Below are positions 39,025 to 48,405 of a DNA stretch of 64,000 bases, piece after piece. The notes beneath the pieces were generated by a model. It was not told the DNA's origin, ran no database searches, and worked only from the letters and a program-made list of their open reading frames with translations. Each line of letters starts with the position of its first letter. Position 1 is the first letter of the stretch. The position numbers and the translations under genes are program-made. The DNA is from Saprospiraceae bacterium (lineage in GTDB: Bacteria > Bacteroidota > Bacteroidia > Chitinophagales > Saprospiraceae). The DNA lies in assembly GCA_016710585.1 (NCBI GenBank), contig JADJVN010000004.1, positions 1 through 64,000 of the forward strand, read 5' to 3'.

Positions 39025-40431
39025 TTAATTTTCAGAGGAGAAGTAATAACATTTAGTTTTTGGATTATTTTTTAAATGATTTCGGATTATTGAATTACTC
39101 ACAACAGATGGCTTAAAAACTTCTAAAATTTCTTCTATCTCTTCGATATTTCTTAACGATTGCGCTTCATTCAAATATCCAATACCTCTGCAGAATCCAT
39201 TTTTAACCATTACACAGGATTTTTCTTCGGGATTTCTTCCTTTGTCAATTAGGATAAAATTTTTTGTGAATAAAGTATTGTTTTCAGCAATCATATTGAG
39301 AAATCTTTCATTATAATCTTCAGTAGATTCAATATTCTCGCATATTCCATGACAATGTAAATTCAATCTTTCAGGGCAGATTTTATAATTATTATTTTTG
39401 GCTTGGTTTACACTATTGCACAATTGATACTTCTCTATTAAGAATGAAATCATTGATTTTGCATTATTCTTGGATGAAGTGAATCGTATGATTTGTTCTT
39501 GATCAGCTTTAAATTCATCTATATGTTCTTGCTTGAGTTGAAATATACCATTGCTATTCATACTATAATAGAGGCATATAGACTCTCTTTTATTTCTTTG
39601 AGCGATATTAATTTCAGGACTAAATTCTTTTATATATTTTGATTCTAATAATGATGCCATGAGTTCACTTCCAGTTAATTCATAATCGATGTCAAATACT
39701 AAATTTTGCATTTTATTAGATTTGGCATCGGATTGCATAAAATGCTGTTGTATTCTTGAATAAATGTTTTTACTTTTACCAATATAGACTGGAACGCCAT
39801 CTTGATTTCTCATAAAATAGACGCCACATTTTTCTGGGAGATTTTCTATAACAGAAATCTCTATATTGGGTGGAAATTTAATATCTTTAAGCAATGATTT
39901 GATAGCAGGTTCATTAGTAGAATAATCTATCTTTATGTCCAATATTTTTTTTAATAAAATGGATGAAGCATAAGCATCGTCCAATGCGCGATGCCGATTC
40001 TCTACATCGATATTGAAATATTGTATGAGATTGCCAAGACTATAAGAATGTAAGCCTTTGAAATTTCTTTTTGAAAGTTGTAAAGTACATAATTTTTTGC
40101 GTTGAAATTTGTATCCTAGTTGTTCAAATTCATTTTGGATGAATCCATAATCAAAATGGACATTATGTGCTACAAAAATGCAATCTTCTGTCAATTCAAT
40201 GATCTCTTTTGCTATTTCAAAAAAATGAGGTGCCGATTCCACCATTTGATTTGATATTCCAGTGATTCTGGTTATTTCTAGTGGAATGCTACGCTCTGGA
40301 TTGACTAAGCTTGAATATCTTTTTATTTCTACATCATTTTCAAGAATTATTATTGCAATTTCTATAATTTTGTCCCGTTGGAACAATGTTCCTGTTGTTT
40401 CAATATCTATTACTGCATATTTATAATTCAT
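39025..40431 (-). CDS. DnaQ-like 3'-5' exonuclease fused to a GIY-YIG nuclease domain
   Basis: Residues 1-165 form a DEDDh exonuclease like the DNA polymerase III epsilon subunit: AVIDIETTG (Asp9, Glu11), VAHNVHFDYGF (Asp94) and RHRALDDAYA (His147, Asp151). Residues about 198-280 are a GIY-YIG domain (CGVYFMRNQDGVPVYIGKSK) as in the UvrC N-terminus or Cho. A Cys-containing C-terminal part (YKICPERLNLHCHGICEN) resembles other proteins of this architecture. The protein, 468 residues, could process nicked or damaged DNA. Its start codon shares the CATG at 40429-40432 with the divergent NamZ gene. The stop is 3 bases from the pbpC stop, convergent, with no terminator visible. Confidence 0.9.
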   Translation of the reverse strand: MNYKYAVIDIETTGTLFQRDKIIEIAIIILENDVEIKRYSSLVNPERSIPLEITRITGISNQMVESAPHFFEIAKEIIELTEDCIFVAHNVHFDYGFIQNEFEQLGYKFQRKKLCTLQLSKRNFKGLHSYSLGNLIQYFNIDVENRHRALDDAYASSILLKKILDIKIDYSTNEPAIKSLLKDIKFPPNIEISVIENLPEKCGVYFMRNQDGVPVYIGKSKNIYSRIQQHFMQSDAKSNKMQNLVFDIDYELTGSELMASLLESKYIKEFSPEINIAQRNKRESICLYYSMNSNGIFQLKQEHIDEFKADQEQIIRFTSSKNNAKSMISFLIEKYQLCNSVNQAKNNNYKICPERLNLHCHGICENIESTEDYNERFLNMIAENNTLFTKNFILIDKGRNPEEKSCVMVKNGFCRGIGYLNEAQSLRNIEEIEEILEVFKPSVVSNSIIRNHLKNNPKTKCYYFSSEN

Positions 40432-41653
40432 GATTATATTAAACCAAGTCTATTTTTTATTTTTTTTTATTTTGATATCCTGTAGTGACTCTATTGTAAA
40501 AACAAAACATGGTTCACCCACTTCTAGTTCAGTTCAAGTCGCTGCAAATGTAATGCCTGGTGCTAATAATATTTCAGAATATATTGAAAAACTAAAAGAA
40601 AAAAACGTCGCTCTAGTCGTCAATCAAACTTCAGTGGTGTCTGGTGTTCATCTATTAGATACGCTGCTTTCGCTCAATGTCAAAGTAAAATGTGCTTTCG
40701 TTCCAGAGCATGGATTTAGAGGAGAGAAGTCCGCAGGGGAATCGATTAAAGACCAAAAAGATTCAAAAACTAACATTGCATTAATCTCCTTGTACGGAAA
40801 TAAGAAGAAGCCTACAAAGGATGATTTGGCTGGAATAGATTTGATTGTTTTTGATATACAAGATGTTGGGGTTCGTTTTTTTACTTACATTTCTACATTG
40901 CATTATATCATGGAGGTTTGCGCTGAGCATCATATTGAGCTTTTAGTTTTAGATCGCCCCAATCCCAATGCACATTATATTGATGGCCCAGTTTTAAAAC
41001 CTGCTTTTCAGTCTTTTGTAGGGATGCATCAGATTCCAGTTGTGTATGGTATGACGATAGGAGAATTGGCTAAAATGATAAAAGGGGAGCGCTGGATTAA
41101 GTTTTCGGATTCACTTGATATGCAGATTATTCCATGCCAGAATTATACACACCAAACTAAAGTAAAACTGACTATTAAACCTTCTCCAAATTTACCAAAT
41201 GAAAAGGCTATTTTATTATATCCATCACTTTGTTTTTTTGAGGGGACAGAGATTAGTTTGGGACGTGGTACAGATGCGCCATTCCAGATTTATGGTCATC
41301 CAGATTTTGAATTGTTTGATACAACATTTACACCTATCGACAGGGCAGGAGCATTGAATCCTCCTCAAGAAGGAAAGCTATGTAAAGGGTTTAGTTTGCA
41401 AAAATTGGAAGCAGAATTTATTAGGGAATCACCTGCAATCCAACTATCATTTTTGCTCAATAGCTATAAGCAATATCCACAAAAATCAAACTTTTTTTTA
41501 GCTAATAAATTTTTTGATAAACTTGCCGGTACAGATGAATTGCGAATGCAAATTATAAATGGAACCTCGGAATCATCGATAAGAAAATCTTGGAAAAAAG
41601 ATCTGGATTATTTTAAATCAATCAGAAAAAAATATTTGTTGTATGCGGATTGA
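40430..41653 (+). CDS. namZ: DUF1343 lipoprotein, NamZ-type exo-beta-N-acetylmuramidase
   Basis: A 407-residue protein with a lipoprotein signal (FFFILISCSDS). The catalytic region follows the DUF1343/NamZ family: LVVNQTSVV, FVPEHGFRGEKSAGE, GIDLIVFDIQDVGVRFFTYI, LVLDRPNPN and EGTEISLGRGTDAPFQIYGHP. NamZ releases N-acetylmuramic acid from muropeptide or glycan ends, so this is a wall-recycling enzyme in the outer envelope. It lies one gene beyond the A2M-PBP1C pair. The frame has a TAA two codons upstream of ATG 40430, so the start cannot lie further out. The signal peptide lacks the usual positive charge at its start, so a later start is possible but none is obvious. Confidence 0.85.
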   Translation: MIILNQVYFLFFFILISCSDSIVKTKHGSPTSSSVQVAANVMPGANNISEYIEKLKEKNVALVVNQTSVVSGVHLLDTLLSLNVKVKCAFVPEHGFRGEKSAGESIKDQKDSKTNIALISLYGNKKKPTKDDLAGIDLIVFDIQDVGVRFFTYISTLHYIMEVCAEHHIELLVLDRPNPNAHYIDGPVLKPAFQSFVGMHQIPVVYGMTIGELAKMIKGERWIKFSDSLDMQIIPCQNYTHQTKVKLTIKPSPNLPNEKAILLYPSLCFFEGTEISLGRGTDAPFQIYGHPDFELFDTTFTPIDRAGALNPPQEGKLCKGFSLQKLEAEFIRESPAIQLSFLLNSYKQYPQKSNFFLANKFFDKLAGTDELRMQIINGTSESSIRKSWKKDLDYFKSIRKKYLLYAD

Positions 41654-41835
41654 ATTCTAATTTCAATTTGTGTGTGCAATCAAATATTTATCTTTGTTAG
41701 TATATTTTAGGGTAAATCTTGGATAGAAATTTGTTACATTTTAGTTGGAACATTGATATAAATGTTGAAATGTGTTAAAATTCCGATTATTTTTTTAAAT
41801 TTGTAAATAAATAAATGAAAATTTAAGTTCAAATT

Positions 41836-43624
41836 ATGACTAACATTCCCTACAAGCAAATTGCATTAAATCATATTATAATATATTTTTTTTTAATTTT
41901 CATCCCTGATTCAAATTGTCAAAAATATGATTTCAATTGGTTTGTAGGATATGAGTATTTTCCTAATAAACCATTGGATACCAGCGAAAGTGTGAATGCC
42001 ATTACATTTAATACACTTGATGGGAATATAAAACTTCAGTACGAATATAAAAGCACACTTGATTTTATAAAATATGGTTGTAATATTTCCGATGCAGATG
42101 GGAATTATTTGTTTTCATGGGATGGTAAGAAGCTGGAAGATAATCAGTATAAAATAGTCAAACGGTCGAATGAGATATGTCCAGATTATTATTGTGAAGC
42201 CATGTCAATGGGTTCATTTATTCTGCCAAACCCAGTATACGATGACCTCTATCATTTGATCACGACTCATGTGTCTATATGTGGGGACTCAATTGTAATG
42301 TTAAAAATAGATCAATTGAATGATGCTCGGATTAGATTGAATAAGGATAAGTCCATAGCTATTGAAGATCCATTTGTACCAATTATTAAAGAAGGAAATA
42401 TGGATTGGGGTAAATCTACCGCCTGTCGTCATGCTAATGGTCGAGACTATTGGATTTTGAATCCATCAAAGAATAGTAATTCTTATTATACAAGTTTAAT
42501 TGTAAGAGGAATTACTTTTAGTTTTGCAATAATTTATCAATGAAAAATTGCATGGTTTAGGCTATTCATGTTTTTCTCCAAATGGCGAATATTATTGTCA
42601 TACAAATACATTTAACCATATAGATTCAAATGGAGGTTATCTGTATTTTTATCATTTTGACAGGAGTACTGGATTACTATCTAATCAAGAGATTCATTTT
42701 ACAGATCGAGAGCCTGATAGTTATACTTATGGTGTTTGCTTTTCACCGGATAGTCGATTTTTATATATGAGTTCATCACATGTATTATACCAATATCCTA
42801 TCGAGAATGGGAAATTAGGTACTAGAATAGAGATCGCAAGGTATGACGGATTTCAATCACCTGTTTTTGATACTTTTGTTGCGCCGACTTTTTTTGGACA
42901 GATCAATCATGGGCCTGATGGAAAGCTTTATGTAAATGCGTCTGGAATTCAAAAGCGTCATATCCATACGATACACAAGCCAAATGAAAGGGGAAGTGCC
43001 TGTGATTTTCGTCAACATGATTTTCAGCTGTATTCAGTGATGGTGAATTTTCCTCATTTTCCACACTATCGTTTGGGACCTATTGATGGAAGTATCTGTG
43101 ATACTCTTGGTATTGATAATGTGCCTTGGTGTCACTGGAGATATAATCAAGATACAGCGAAACCTTTTCGTATTTTATTTACAGATCTAAGTGCATATGA
43201 GGTCAAGAAATGGAGATGGGATTTTGGAGATGGAACTCAAAGCGATGAAATAAATCCAATTCATGATTTTTCAAAAAAAGGAAGCTATAAAGTATGTCTT
43301 ATCGTGAGCAATGAGTATGGCAGTGATACACTTTGTCGCATACTCAATCTAGGGGTAACAAGTTCAGAAGAAATCAATGATGCTTCTATCAAGTTTTATC
43401 CAAACCCAGTCCATGATCATCTTATCCTAGACTTAGAGAGATATATACCAATGGATGGTGAGCTTGAAGTATTTGATTTATTTGGCGTGAGGCAGTGTCG
43501 ACAGAAATTAAATCAAGGTCAACAAGAAATTCAAATTAGTTCCTTGGAAGAAGGGATTTATCTTTTCATCATAAAAGAAAATGGTAGAATAATTTATCAG
43601 CAAAAAATACTTAAAGTGTTATAG
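41836..43624 (+). CDS. Secreted beta-propeller-like protein with PKD and T9SS type A domains (frameshifted)
   Basis: After a hydrophobic signal (IIIYFFLIFIPDSNCQ) come propeller-like repeats (CFSPNGEYYCH, FSPDSRFLYMSSSHVLYQY), a PKD domain (WRWDFGDGTQSDEINP, residues about 460-510) and a type A sorting domain (IKFYPNPVHDHLILDLERY). The first frame ends at 42543 and the protein resumes as EKLHGLGYSCFSPNGEYY two frames on. Two missing T bases, in TTTT near 42522 and ATTTA near 42532, would join it as FSFCNNFINEKLHG; one extra base is the alternative. The corrected length is about 596 residues. This type of protein occurs in many copies in Saprospiraceae genomes. Confidence 0.8.
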
Positions 43625-43742
43625 GATATTATTACAATTGCAATAAATAATATAAAAAGACTGAGCTACTTTTTAATGCTTTATTCCTTTGAGAAATAAA
43701 ACTCATTTTTGATAGAGGTAATTAAATTTTATATGATGAATG

Positions 43743-44738
43743 CTATTTTAATTGATTCACCTTTCCTTCAATTTTTATTTTCACCACGCCGCATTCTTTT
43801 TTAGGAGCTGCTGGATTTGCTTCAAATTTCCATTCTTTGACCAATTCCATTGCCTTTTTTACAAAAGGAATATCCCTTGTGCTAGATTGTTTAAAATTGA
43901 ATTTTCTATAAGTTACATTTCCAGATCTATCGATACAGATATCAAAAGCCACCATTTGTAGTTTCTCTCCAGCCAAGACTCGCATATTATTGTTGGCTAT
44001 TCTTTTTCTTTGTAGTGGTCCTGTTGATTCAAAATCTACACCAACACCATCTCCAGTTCCAGAGCCAGTTCCTGCGCCTGTACCACCACCAGTGCCACCA
44101 CCGCCTCCTGTACCTGCACCACCGCCTGATCCAGCGCCTGATCCATTGTTTGAATCTCCAGCGCCTGTGCCTGATCCAGAGCCTGTACCAGTGCCTCCAG
44201 ATCCAGGTGTATCATTATCTCCTGATGAAGTACTTGTTGTTGTAGATGTAGGTTGGCTTGGTGTTGTTTCAGTTTTAGGAGCAGTCACCACTTCAGGTGC
44301 TGGTTTTGCTGGAATATTCACCACTGGAGGTGATGGAAGTTTTACCACATCTGGTTCAGTGCTAGTCACCACAGGTTTTGGAGCTGTTGGGGTAGGTATT
44401 TTTTCTACTGGGACTTCTTCTACTTTCTCTTCCGCCACGGGTTCTGGTTCAGGTTGAGGAGTTTGGTCTTGATTTCCTTGTGATCCGCCTTCTAGATCTT
44501 CAAATCCTTCAGCGCCTTTGCTACCACCTGCATTTTCATAAGCGATGATTTTTTCTTCTGGGATAAAGTCTATCAAACTTAAATATGGCGGCAAATCTGG
44601 ATCTTCCGGAATCTTAATATCAAATCTAAAAAAGAAAATTAATAAAAACAACAATAACACGATCGAAACTGATGTGACAAAAGCCTTAAAGCTATTCTTT
44701 TGTTCTGTTTTATGATAACTGAATGCAAGTGCGTTCAT
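43743..44738 (-). CDS. TonB-like energy transducer with Gly-rich linker
   Basis: The 331-residue protein has one transmembrane helix at about 22-39 (TSVSIVLLLFLLIFFF), a Pro/Glu-rich periplasmic stretch (QTPQPEPEPVAEEKVEEVPV), an unusually long Gly/Ser/Thr tract at about 170-225 (GSGTGAGDSNNGSGAGSGGG onward) and a C-terminal domain (VKEWKFEANPAAPKKECGVV) resembling TonB C-termini or AgmX/PglI-like domains. The conserved YP of classical TonB is absent. It may couple the proton motive force to an outer membrane receptor, or be a gliding or adventurous-motility type protein. No exbBD is adjacent. Confidence 0.75.
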   Translation of the reverse strand: MNALAFSYHKTEQKNSFKAFVTSVSIVLLLFLLIFFFRFDIKIPEDPDLPPYLSLIDFIPEEKIIAYENAGGSKGAEGFEDLEGGSQGNQDQTPQPEPEPVAEEKVEEVPVEKIPTPTAPKPVVTSTEPDVVKLPSPPVVNIPAKPAPEVVTAPKTETTPSQPTSTTTSTSSGDNDTPGSGGTGTGSGSGTGAGDSNNGSGAGSGGGAGTGGGGGTGGGTGAGTGSGTGDGVGVDFESTGPLQRKRIANNNMRVLAGEKLQMVAFDICIDRSGNVTYRKFNFKQSSTRDIPFVKKAMELVKEWKFEANPAAPKKECGVVKIKIEGKVNQLK

Positions 44739-44799
44739 ATTAAAATTTTATTTTTTGACTCTAATTTTATTCTTATGTTTAAAATAATCTGCTTACAAA

Positions 44800-45006
44800 T
44801 TATAAATATTTTGTCTTTGGTAGATTATAATACATCATTCCAATACCAATAATGATCATTAGGAATTTGACCGTGAATGATACTGTGTTTCCAAAACGTT
44901 CAAGAAAAGCTAAAAATTGTAATTGAACATTTACCAGACCGAGTATTATTCCCAAAAACCCGAATATAAATAATAAAAAACCAATGATTATCAATAAATT
45001 CCGCAT
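44800..45006 (-). CDS. Small two-helix membrane protein
   Basis: This 68-residue product has two hydrophobic segments, about 3-25 (NLLIIIGFLLFIFGFLGIIL) and 43-60 (SFTVKFLMIIIGIGMMYY). It ends 61 bases before the TonB-like gene on the same strand and could be in its operon. I do not recognise a family. It is divergent from the HMG-CoA-lyase-like gene. Confidence 0.5.
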   Translation of the reverse strand: MRNLLIIIGFLLFIFGFLGIILGLVNVQLQFLAFLERFGNTVSFTVKFLMIIIGIGMMYYNLPKTKYL

Positions 45007-45043
45007 GAGTTTAAGAAAATATAATACAAATGTATAATATATG

Positions 45044-45072
45044 TTGAACTTTTCTATGAATTCTTACCTTTG
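45044..45072 (+). promoter_or_regulatory. Promoter of the HMG-CoA-lyase-like gene
   Basis: TTG at 45044-45046 and TACCTTTG at 45065-45072 fit the Bacteroidota -33/-7 pattern with an 18-base spacer. The ATG is at 45084, so the leader would be very short. Confidence 0.5.
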
Positions 45073-45083
45073 AATTAAATAAA

Positions 45084-45950
45084 ATGAGCGATTCTATCAA
45101 AATAATCGAATGTCCACGTGATGCCATGCAAGGTTTTCCTAAAATCATTGCTACCCAAGACAAGATTGAGTATATCAGGACTCTTTTGGAAGTTGGCTTC
45201 GATGTTCTCGATTTTGGCAGTTTTGTTTCTGCAAAGGCTATCCCCCAAATGTGGGATACAAGTCTAGTTTGTGAGGCACTTGAGGGATATTCTGGACCGA
45301 CAAAATTATTGGCCATAGTAGCAAATAAAAGAGGGGCTGAAGAAGCCGCACAATTCAAACAAATTGATTATTTAGGCTATCCATTCTCGATTTCTGAATC
45401 GTTTCAATTAAGAAATACCAATTCAACTATTGAAGAGTCTATCGTCCGCGTACAAGAGATATTGGATATCGCATTAAAGCATAATAAAGAGTTGATTATA
45501 TACATTTCAATGGCCTTTGGGAACCCTTATGGTGATCTTTGGAATTCCGAAATTGTAAAGAAATATGTCGATCAATTAAAGGATTTAGGCGTAAAAATTA
45601 TGGCTTTGTCTGATACAATTGGCGTAGCTACACCTGAAAGCATTCAATACTTATTTAAAGCGGTGATCCAAGACTATCCTGACTTAGAGATTGGGGCACA
45701 TTTTCATTCAACTTACGATACTTGTGTAGAGAAATTGGACGCGGCATATTCTGCGGGTTGTCTAAGATTTGATGGCGCTATCAAAGGGCTTGGAGGCTGC
45801 CCGATGGCAAAAGATGAATTGGTTGGAAATATGGCAACAGAAAGTATCCTCCAGTTTAGTATCGATCGAAAGATCGAGATGAATATTGATCTAGAAAAAT
45901 TTTGGAAAGCTTACAAAATGAGCGAATCTATATTTACAAAGCAACACTAG
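45084..45950 (+). CDS. Hydroxymethylglutaryl-CoA lyase family protein
   Basis: The 288-residue TIM-barrel protein has the HMG-CoA lyase landmarks: ECPRDAMQGF (Arg and Asp of the active site), the metal-binding HFHS in EIGAHFHSTYDT, and the flexible-loop cysteine signature GLGGCPMAKDELVGNMATE. The enzyme cleaves HMG-CoA to acetyl-CoA and acetoacetate in leucine breakdown. The usual EVGPRDGLQ reads ECPRDAMQG here, so a related lyase specificity is possible. A GNAT gene follows after 4 bases. Confidence 0.85.
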   Translation: MSDSIKIIECPRDAMQGFPKIIATQDKIEYIRTLLEVGFDVLDFGSFVSAKAIPQMWDTSLVCEALEGYSGPTKLLAIVANKRGAEEAAQFKQIDYLGYPFSISESFQLRNTNSTIEESIVRVQEILDIALKHNKELIIYISMAFGNPYGDLWNSEIVKKYVDQLKDLGVKIMALSDTIGVATPESIQYLFKAVIQDYPDLEIGAHFHSTYDTCVEKLDAAYSAGCLRFDGAIKGLGGCPMAKDELVGNMATESILQFSIDRKIEMNIDLEKFWKAYKMSESIFTKQH

Positions 45951-45954
45951 CAAT

Positions 45955-46386
45955 ATGCAAATTTTTCAAATTTTATTTGGAACGCCAGAATATGATGAGG
46001 CTTTAAAATTGCGATATAAAGTTTTAAGAGAGCCTTTAAATTTGGATTTTGAAGTTGAGCAAATCGAAAGTGAATGGGATTCATACCATTTGGCAATAGT
46101 CAATTCACAACATAAAATTATTGCTTATTTAATGTTAACACCTACATCAAAAACTGAAATAAAGATGAGGCAAGTTGTAGTCGATTTCGATCAACAAAAA
46201 GCTGGTATTGGATCAGACCTCGTCACTTTTTCTGAACATTTTTGTAGAGAAAATGGATTTCAAAAAATGTCGCTACATGCAAGAGATACAGCAGTTCCTT
46301 TTTATAATAAATTGAATTATATGCAAGTTGGTGAGCCATTTATTGAGGTAGGTATCACACATTTTGAAATGTATAAAGTGCTATAA
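45955..46386 (+). CDS. GNAT family N-acetyltransferase
   Basis: This 143-residue protein has the GNAT fold: strand MRQVVVDFDQQKAGIGSDLV, in which QKAGIG is a variant of the acetyl-CoA pyrophosphate loop (Q/RxxGxG/A), followed by FCRENGFQKMSLHARDTAVP and FYNKLNYMQVG. This matches the YjdF/ElaA-like group. Substrate unknown. It starts 4 bases after the HMG-CoA-lyase-like gene and shares its promoter. Confidence 0.85.
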   Translation: MQIFQILFGTPEYDEALKLRYKVLREPLNLDFEVEQIESEWDSYHLAIVNSQHKIIAYLMLTPTSKTEIKMRQVVVDFDQQKAGIGSDLVTFSEHFCRENGFQKMSLHARDTAVPFYNKLNYMQVGEPFIEVGITHFEMYKVL

Positions 46387-46504
46387 TTTCTTGATTTGTA
46401 AGGATTTCTATACTGCTAATAATTTGTTATCCATATATCACAATGCAGCGAATACCGCAGAATCTATTTAATTTTACACTTTAATTAAAATAAAGGCAGA
46501 ATCA

Positions 46505-48322
46505 ATGCAGGAAATCAGGAATATTGCGATAATAGCTCACGTAGATCACGGGAAAACGACACTTGTAGACAAAATTTTACATCAAACGAAACTCTTTAGA
46601 GAGAATCAAACTACAGGAGAGTTAATATTAGATAATAATGAACTAGAGAGAGAACGAGGAATAACCATCCTAGCAAAGAACGTTTCTGTTCAATATCAAG
46701 GAATAAAAATTAATATCATAGATACACCTGGTCACGCCGATTTTGGTGGCGAAGTGGAGCGAGTACTTAATATGGCTGATGGTGTATTACTTCTCGTTGA
46801 TGCTTTCGAAGGCCCAATGCCTCAAACAAGATTTGTATTGCACAAAGCGCTCGAACTAGGTAAAAAGCCAATCGTGGTAATCAATAAAGTTGACAAGCCG
46901 AATTGTAGACCTGAGGAAGTGCACGATATGGTATTCGAATTGTTTTTCAATCTCGATGCTACTGAAGAACAATTAAATTTCCCTACAATCTTTGGATCTT
47001 CAAAGCATGGTTGGATGTCTGATGATTACAAGAAACAAACTGAAGATATTACCCCATTATTGGATGCCATAATAAAATATATTCCAGCACCAGTGATTCC
47101 AGAAGGAAATCTACAGATGATGATTTCTTCTTTAGATTATTCAGCTTACATCGGTCGAATCGCTGTAGGTAGAATATTAAGAGGTGGTTTGAAATTAAAT
47201 CAACCTTTGTCTGTAGTAAAACGTGATGGCTCAATTCAGAAATCAAGAGTAAAAGAATTATTTACATTTGAAGGTCTTGGAAAATTAAAAGTAGAAGAAG
47301 TGAGTGCAGGAGATATCTGCGCAGTTTTTGGAATCGAAAATTTTGAAATTGGTGATACTATTGCCGATTTCGAAGCACCTGAAGGATTGCCACCAATTCA
47401 AGTAGATGAGCCTACGATGAGTATGCTTTTCACGATCAATAATTCACCGTTTTTTGGAAAAGAAGGAAAGTATGTTACATCAAGACATATCCGTGAAAGA
47501 TTAGAAAAGGAATTGGAGAAAAATCTTGCATTGAGACTTGAAGATACTGAATCTCCAGATGCTATTTTGGTTTATGGAAGAGGAATATTGCATCTTTCTG
47601 TCTTGATCGAAACCATGAGACGTGAAGGTTATGAATTACAGGTTGGACAGCCTAGAGTTATCATTAAGGAAATTGATGGTCAAAAGTGTGAACCTATTGA
47701 ACATATGACTGTCGATGTTCCTGAAAATTTTTCAGGTAAAATTATAGAATTTGTTTCTCAAAGAAAAGGAGAAATGACAGTAATGGAGCCTAAAGGAGAT
47801 TTGATTCATATTGAATTTAATATTCCTTCAAGAGGATTGATAGGACTGAGAAATATGTTGTTGACTGCATCAGCTGGAGAAGCAATTATTGCGCATCGAT
47901 TAAACGGATTCGAACCATGGAAGGGCGCTATCCCATCGAGAAATAATGGAGTTTTGATTTCAAAAGAATTAGGTCCTTCTACAGCATATTCTATAGGGTA
48001 TCTACAAGATAGAGGAACGTTTTTTATTGATCCAGGTGAAACGATTTATGTAGGACAAATAATAGGTGAAAATATCCGACCAGGAGATCTTGTTGTTAAT
48101 GTAATTACTGCAAAAAAATTAACTAACATGAGAGCTTCAGGAAGTGATGGCACGACGCACATCATTCCTAAAAGGGCTTTTTCATTAGAAGAGGCATTGG
48201 AGTTTATTCAAGAGGATGAATATGTAGAAGTTACTCCAAAAGCATTAAGGCTAAGAAAAATAATATTAGATGACAACGAAAGAAAGAAAGCAAGTAAAAA
48301 GTTGGAGTCTGTAATGGATTAA
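46505..48322 (+). CDS. typA: Ribosome-associated translational GTPase TypA/BipA
   Basis: The 605-residue GTPase carries G1 (AHVDHGKTTLVDKIL), G2 in ERERGITILAKN, G3 (IDTPGHADFGGEVER), G4 (NKVDKPNCRP) and the BipA-specific C-terminal part (GELILDNNELERERGI, then RGIGLRNMLLTASAGEA-like RGLIGLRNMLLTASAGEA). It binds ribosomes and helps 50S assembly at low temperature or stress. Length is normal. A bidirectional terminator follows. Confidence 0.95.
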   Translation: MQEIRNIAIIAHVDHGKTTLVDKILHQTKLFRENQTTGELILDNNELERERGITILAKNVSVQYQGIKINIIDTPGHADFGGEVERVLNMADGVLLLVDAFEGPMPQTRFVLHKALELGKKPIVVINKVDKPNCRPEEVHDMVFELFFNLDATEEQLNFPTIFGSSKHGWMSDDYKKQTEDITPLLDAIIKYIPAPVIPEGNLQMMISSLDYSAYIGRIAVGRILRGGLKLNQPLSVVKRDGSIQKSRVKELFTFEGLGKLKVEEVSAGDICAVFGIENFEIGDTIADFEAPEGLPPIQVDEPTMSMLFTINNSPFFGKEGKYVTSRHIRERLEKELEKNLALRLEDTESPDAILVYGRGILHLSVLIETMRREGYELQVGQPRVIIKEIDGQKCEPIEHMTVDVPENFSGKIIEFVSQRKGEMTVMEPKGDLIHIEFNIPSRGLIGLRNMLLTASAGEAIIAHRLNGFEPWKGAIPSRNNGVLISKELGPSTAYSIGYLQDRGTFFIDPGETIYVGQIIGENIRPGDLVVNVITAKKLTNMRASGSDGTTHIIPKRAFSLEEALEFIQEDEYVEVTPKALRLRKIILDDNERKKASKKLESVMD

Positions 48323-48348
48323 TTTGATCAAAAATCCAATTAGAAAAT

Positions 48349-48382
48349 AAAAAAGGGACATGAAATTCATGCCCCTTTTTTT
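48349..48382. terminator. Bidirectional intrinsic terminator
   Basis: AAAAAAGGG (48349-48357) pairs with CCCTTTTTT (48373-48381); one A/C mismatch separates this from an inner stem CATGA/TCATG with an AAT loop. The structure lies between convergent typA and the lipoprotein gene ending at 48406. Confidence 0.8.
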
Positions 48383-48405
48383 ATTTTGAAAATGATTTCT
48401 TTAAA

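Noticed and set aside
43990..44457. Plus-strand 155-residue Pro/Val-rich reading frame
   Set aside because: It is the complement of the Gly-rich tract of the TonB-like gene; low complexity keeps the opposite frame open by composition.
46425..46445. DnaA-like nonamer TTATCCATA upstream of typA
   Set aside because: One mismatch and single; expected by chance in AT-rich intergenic sequence.
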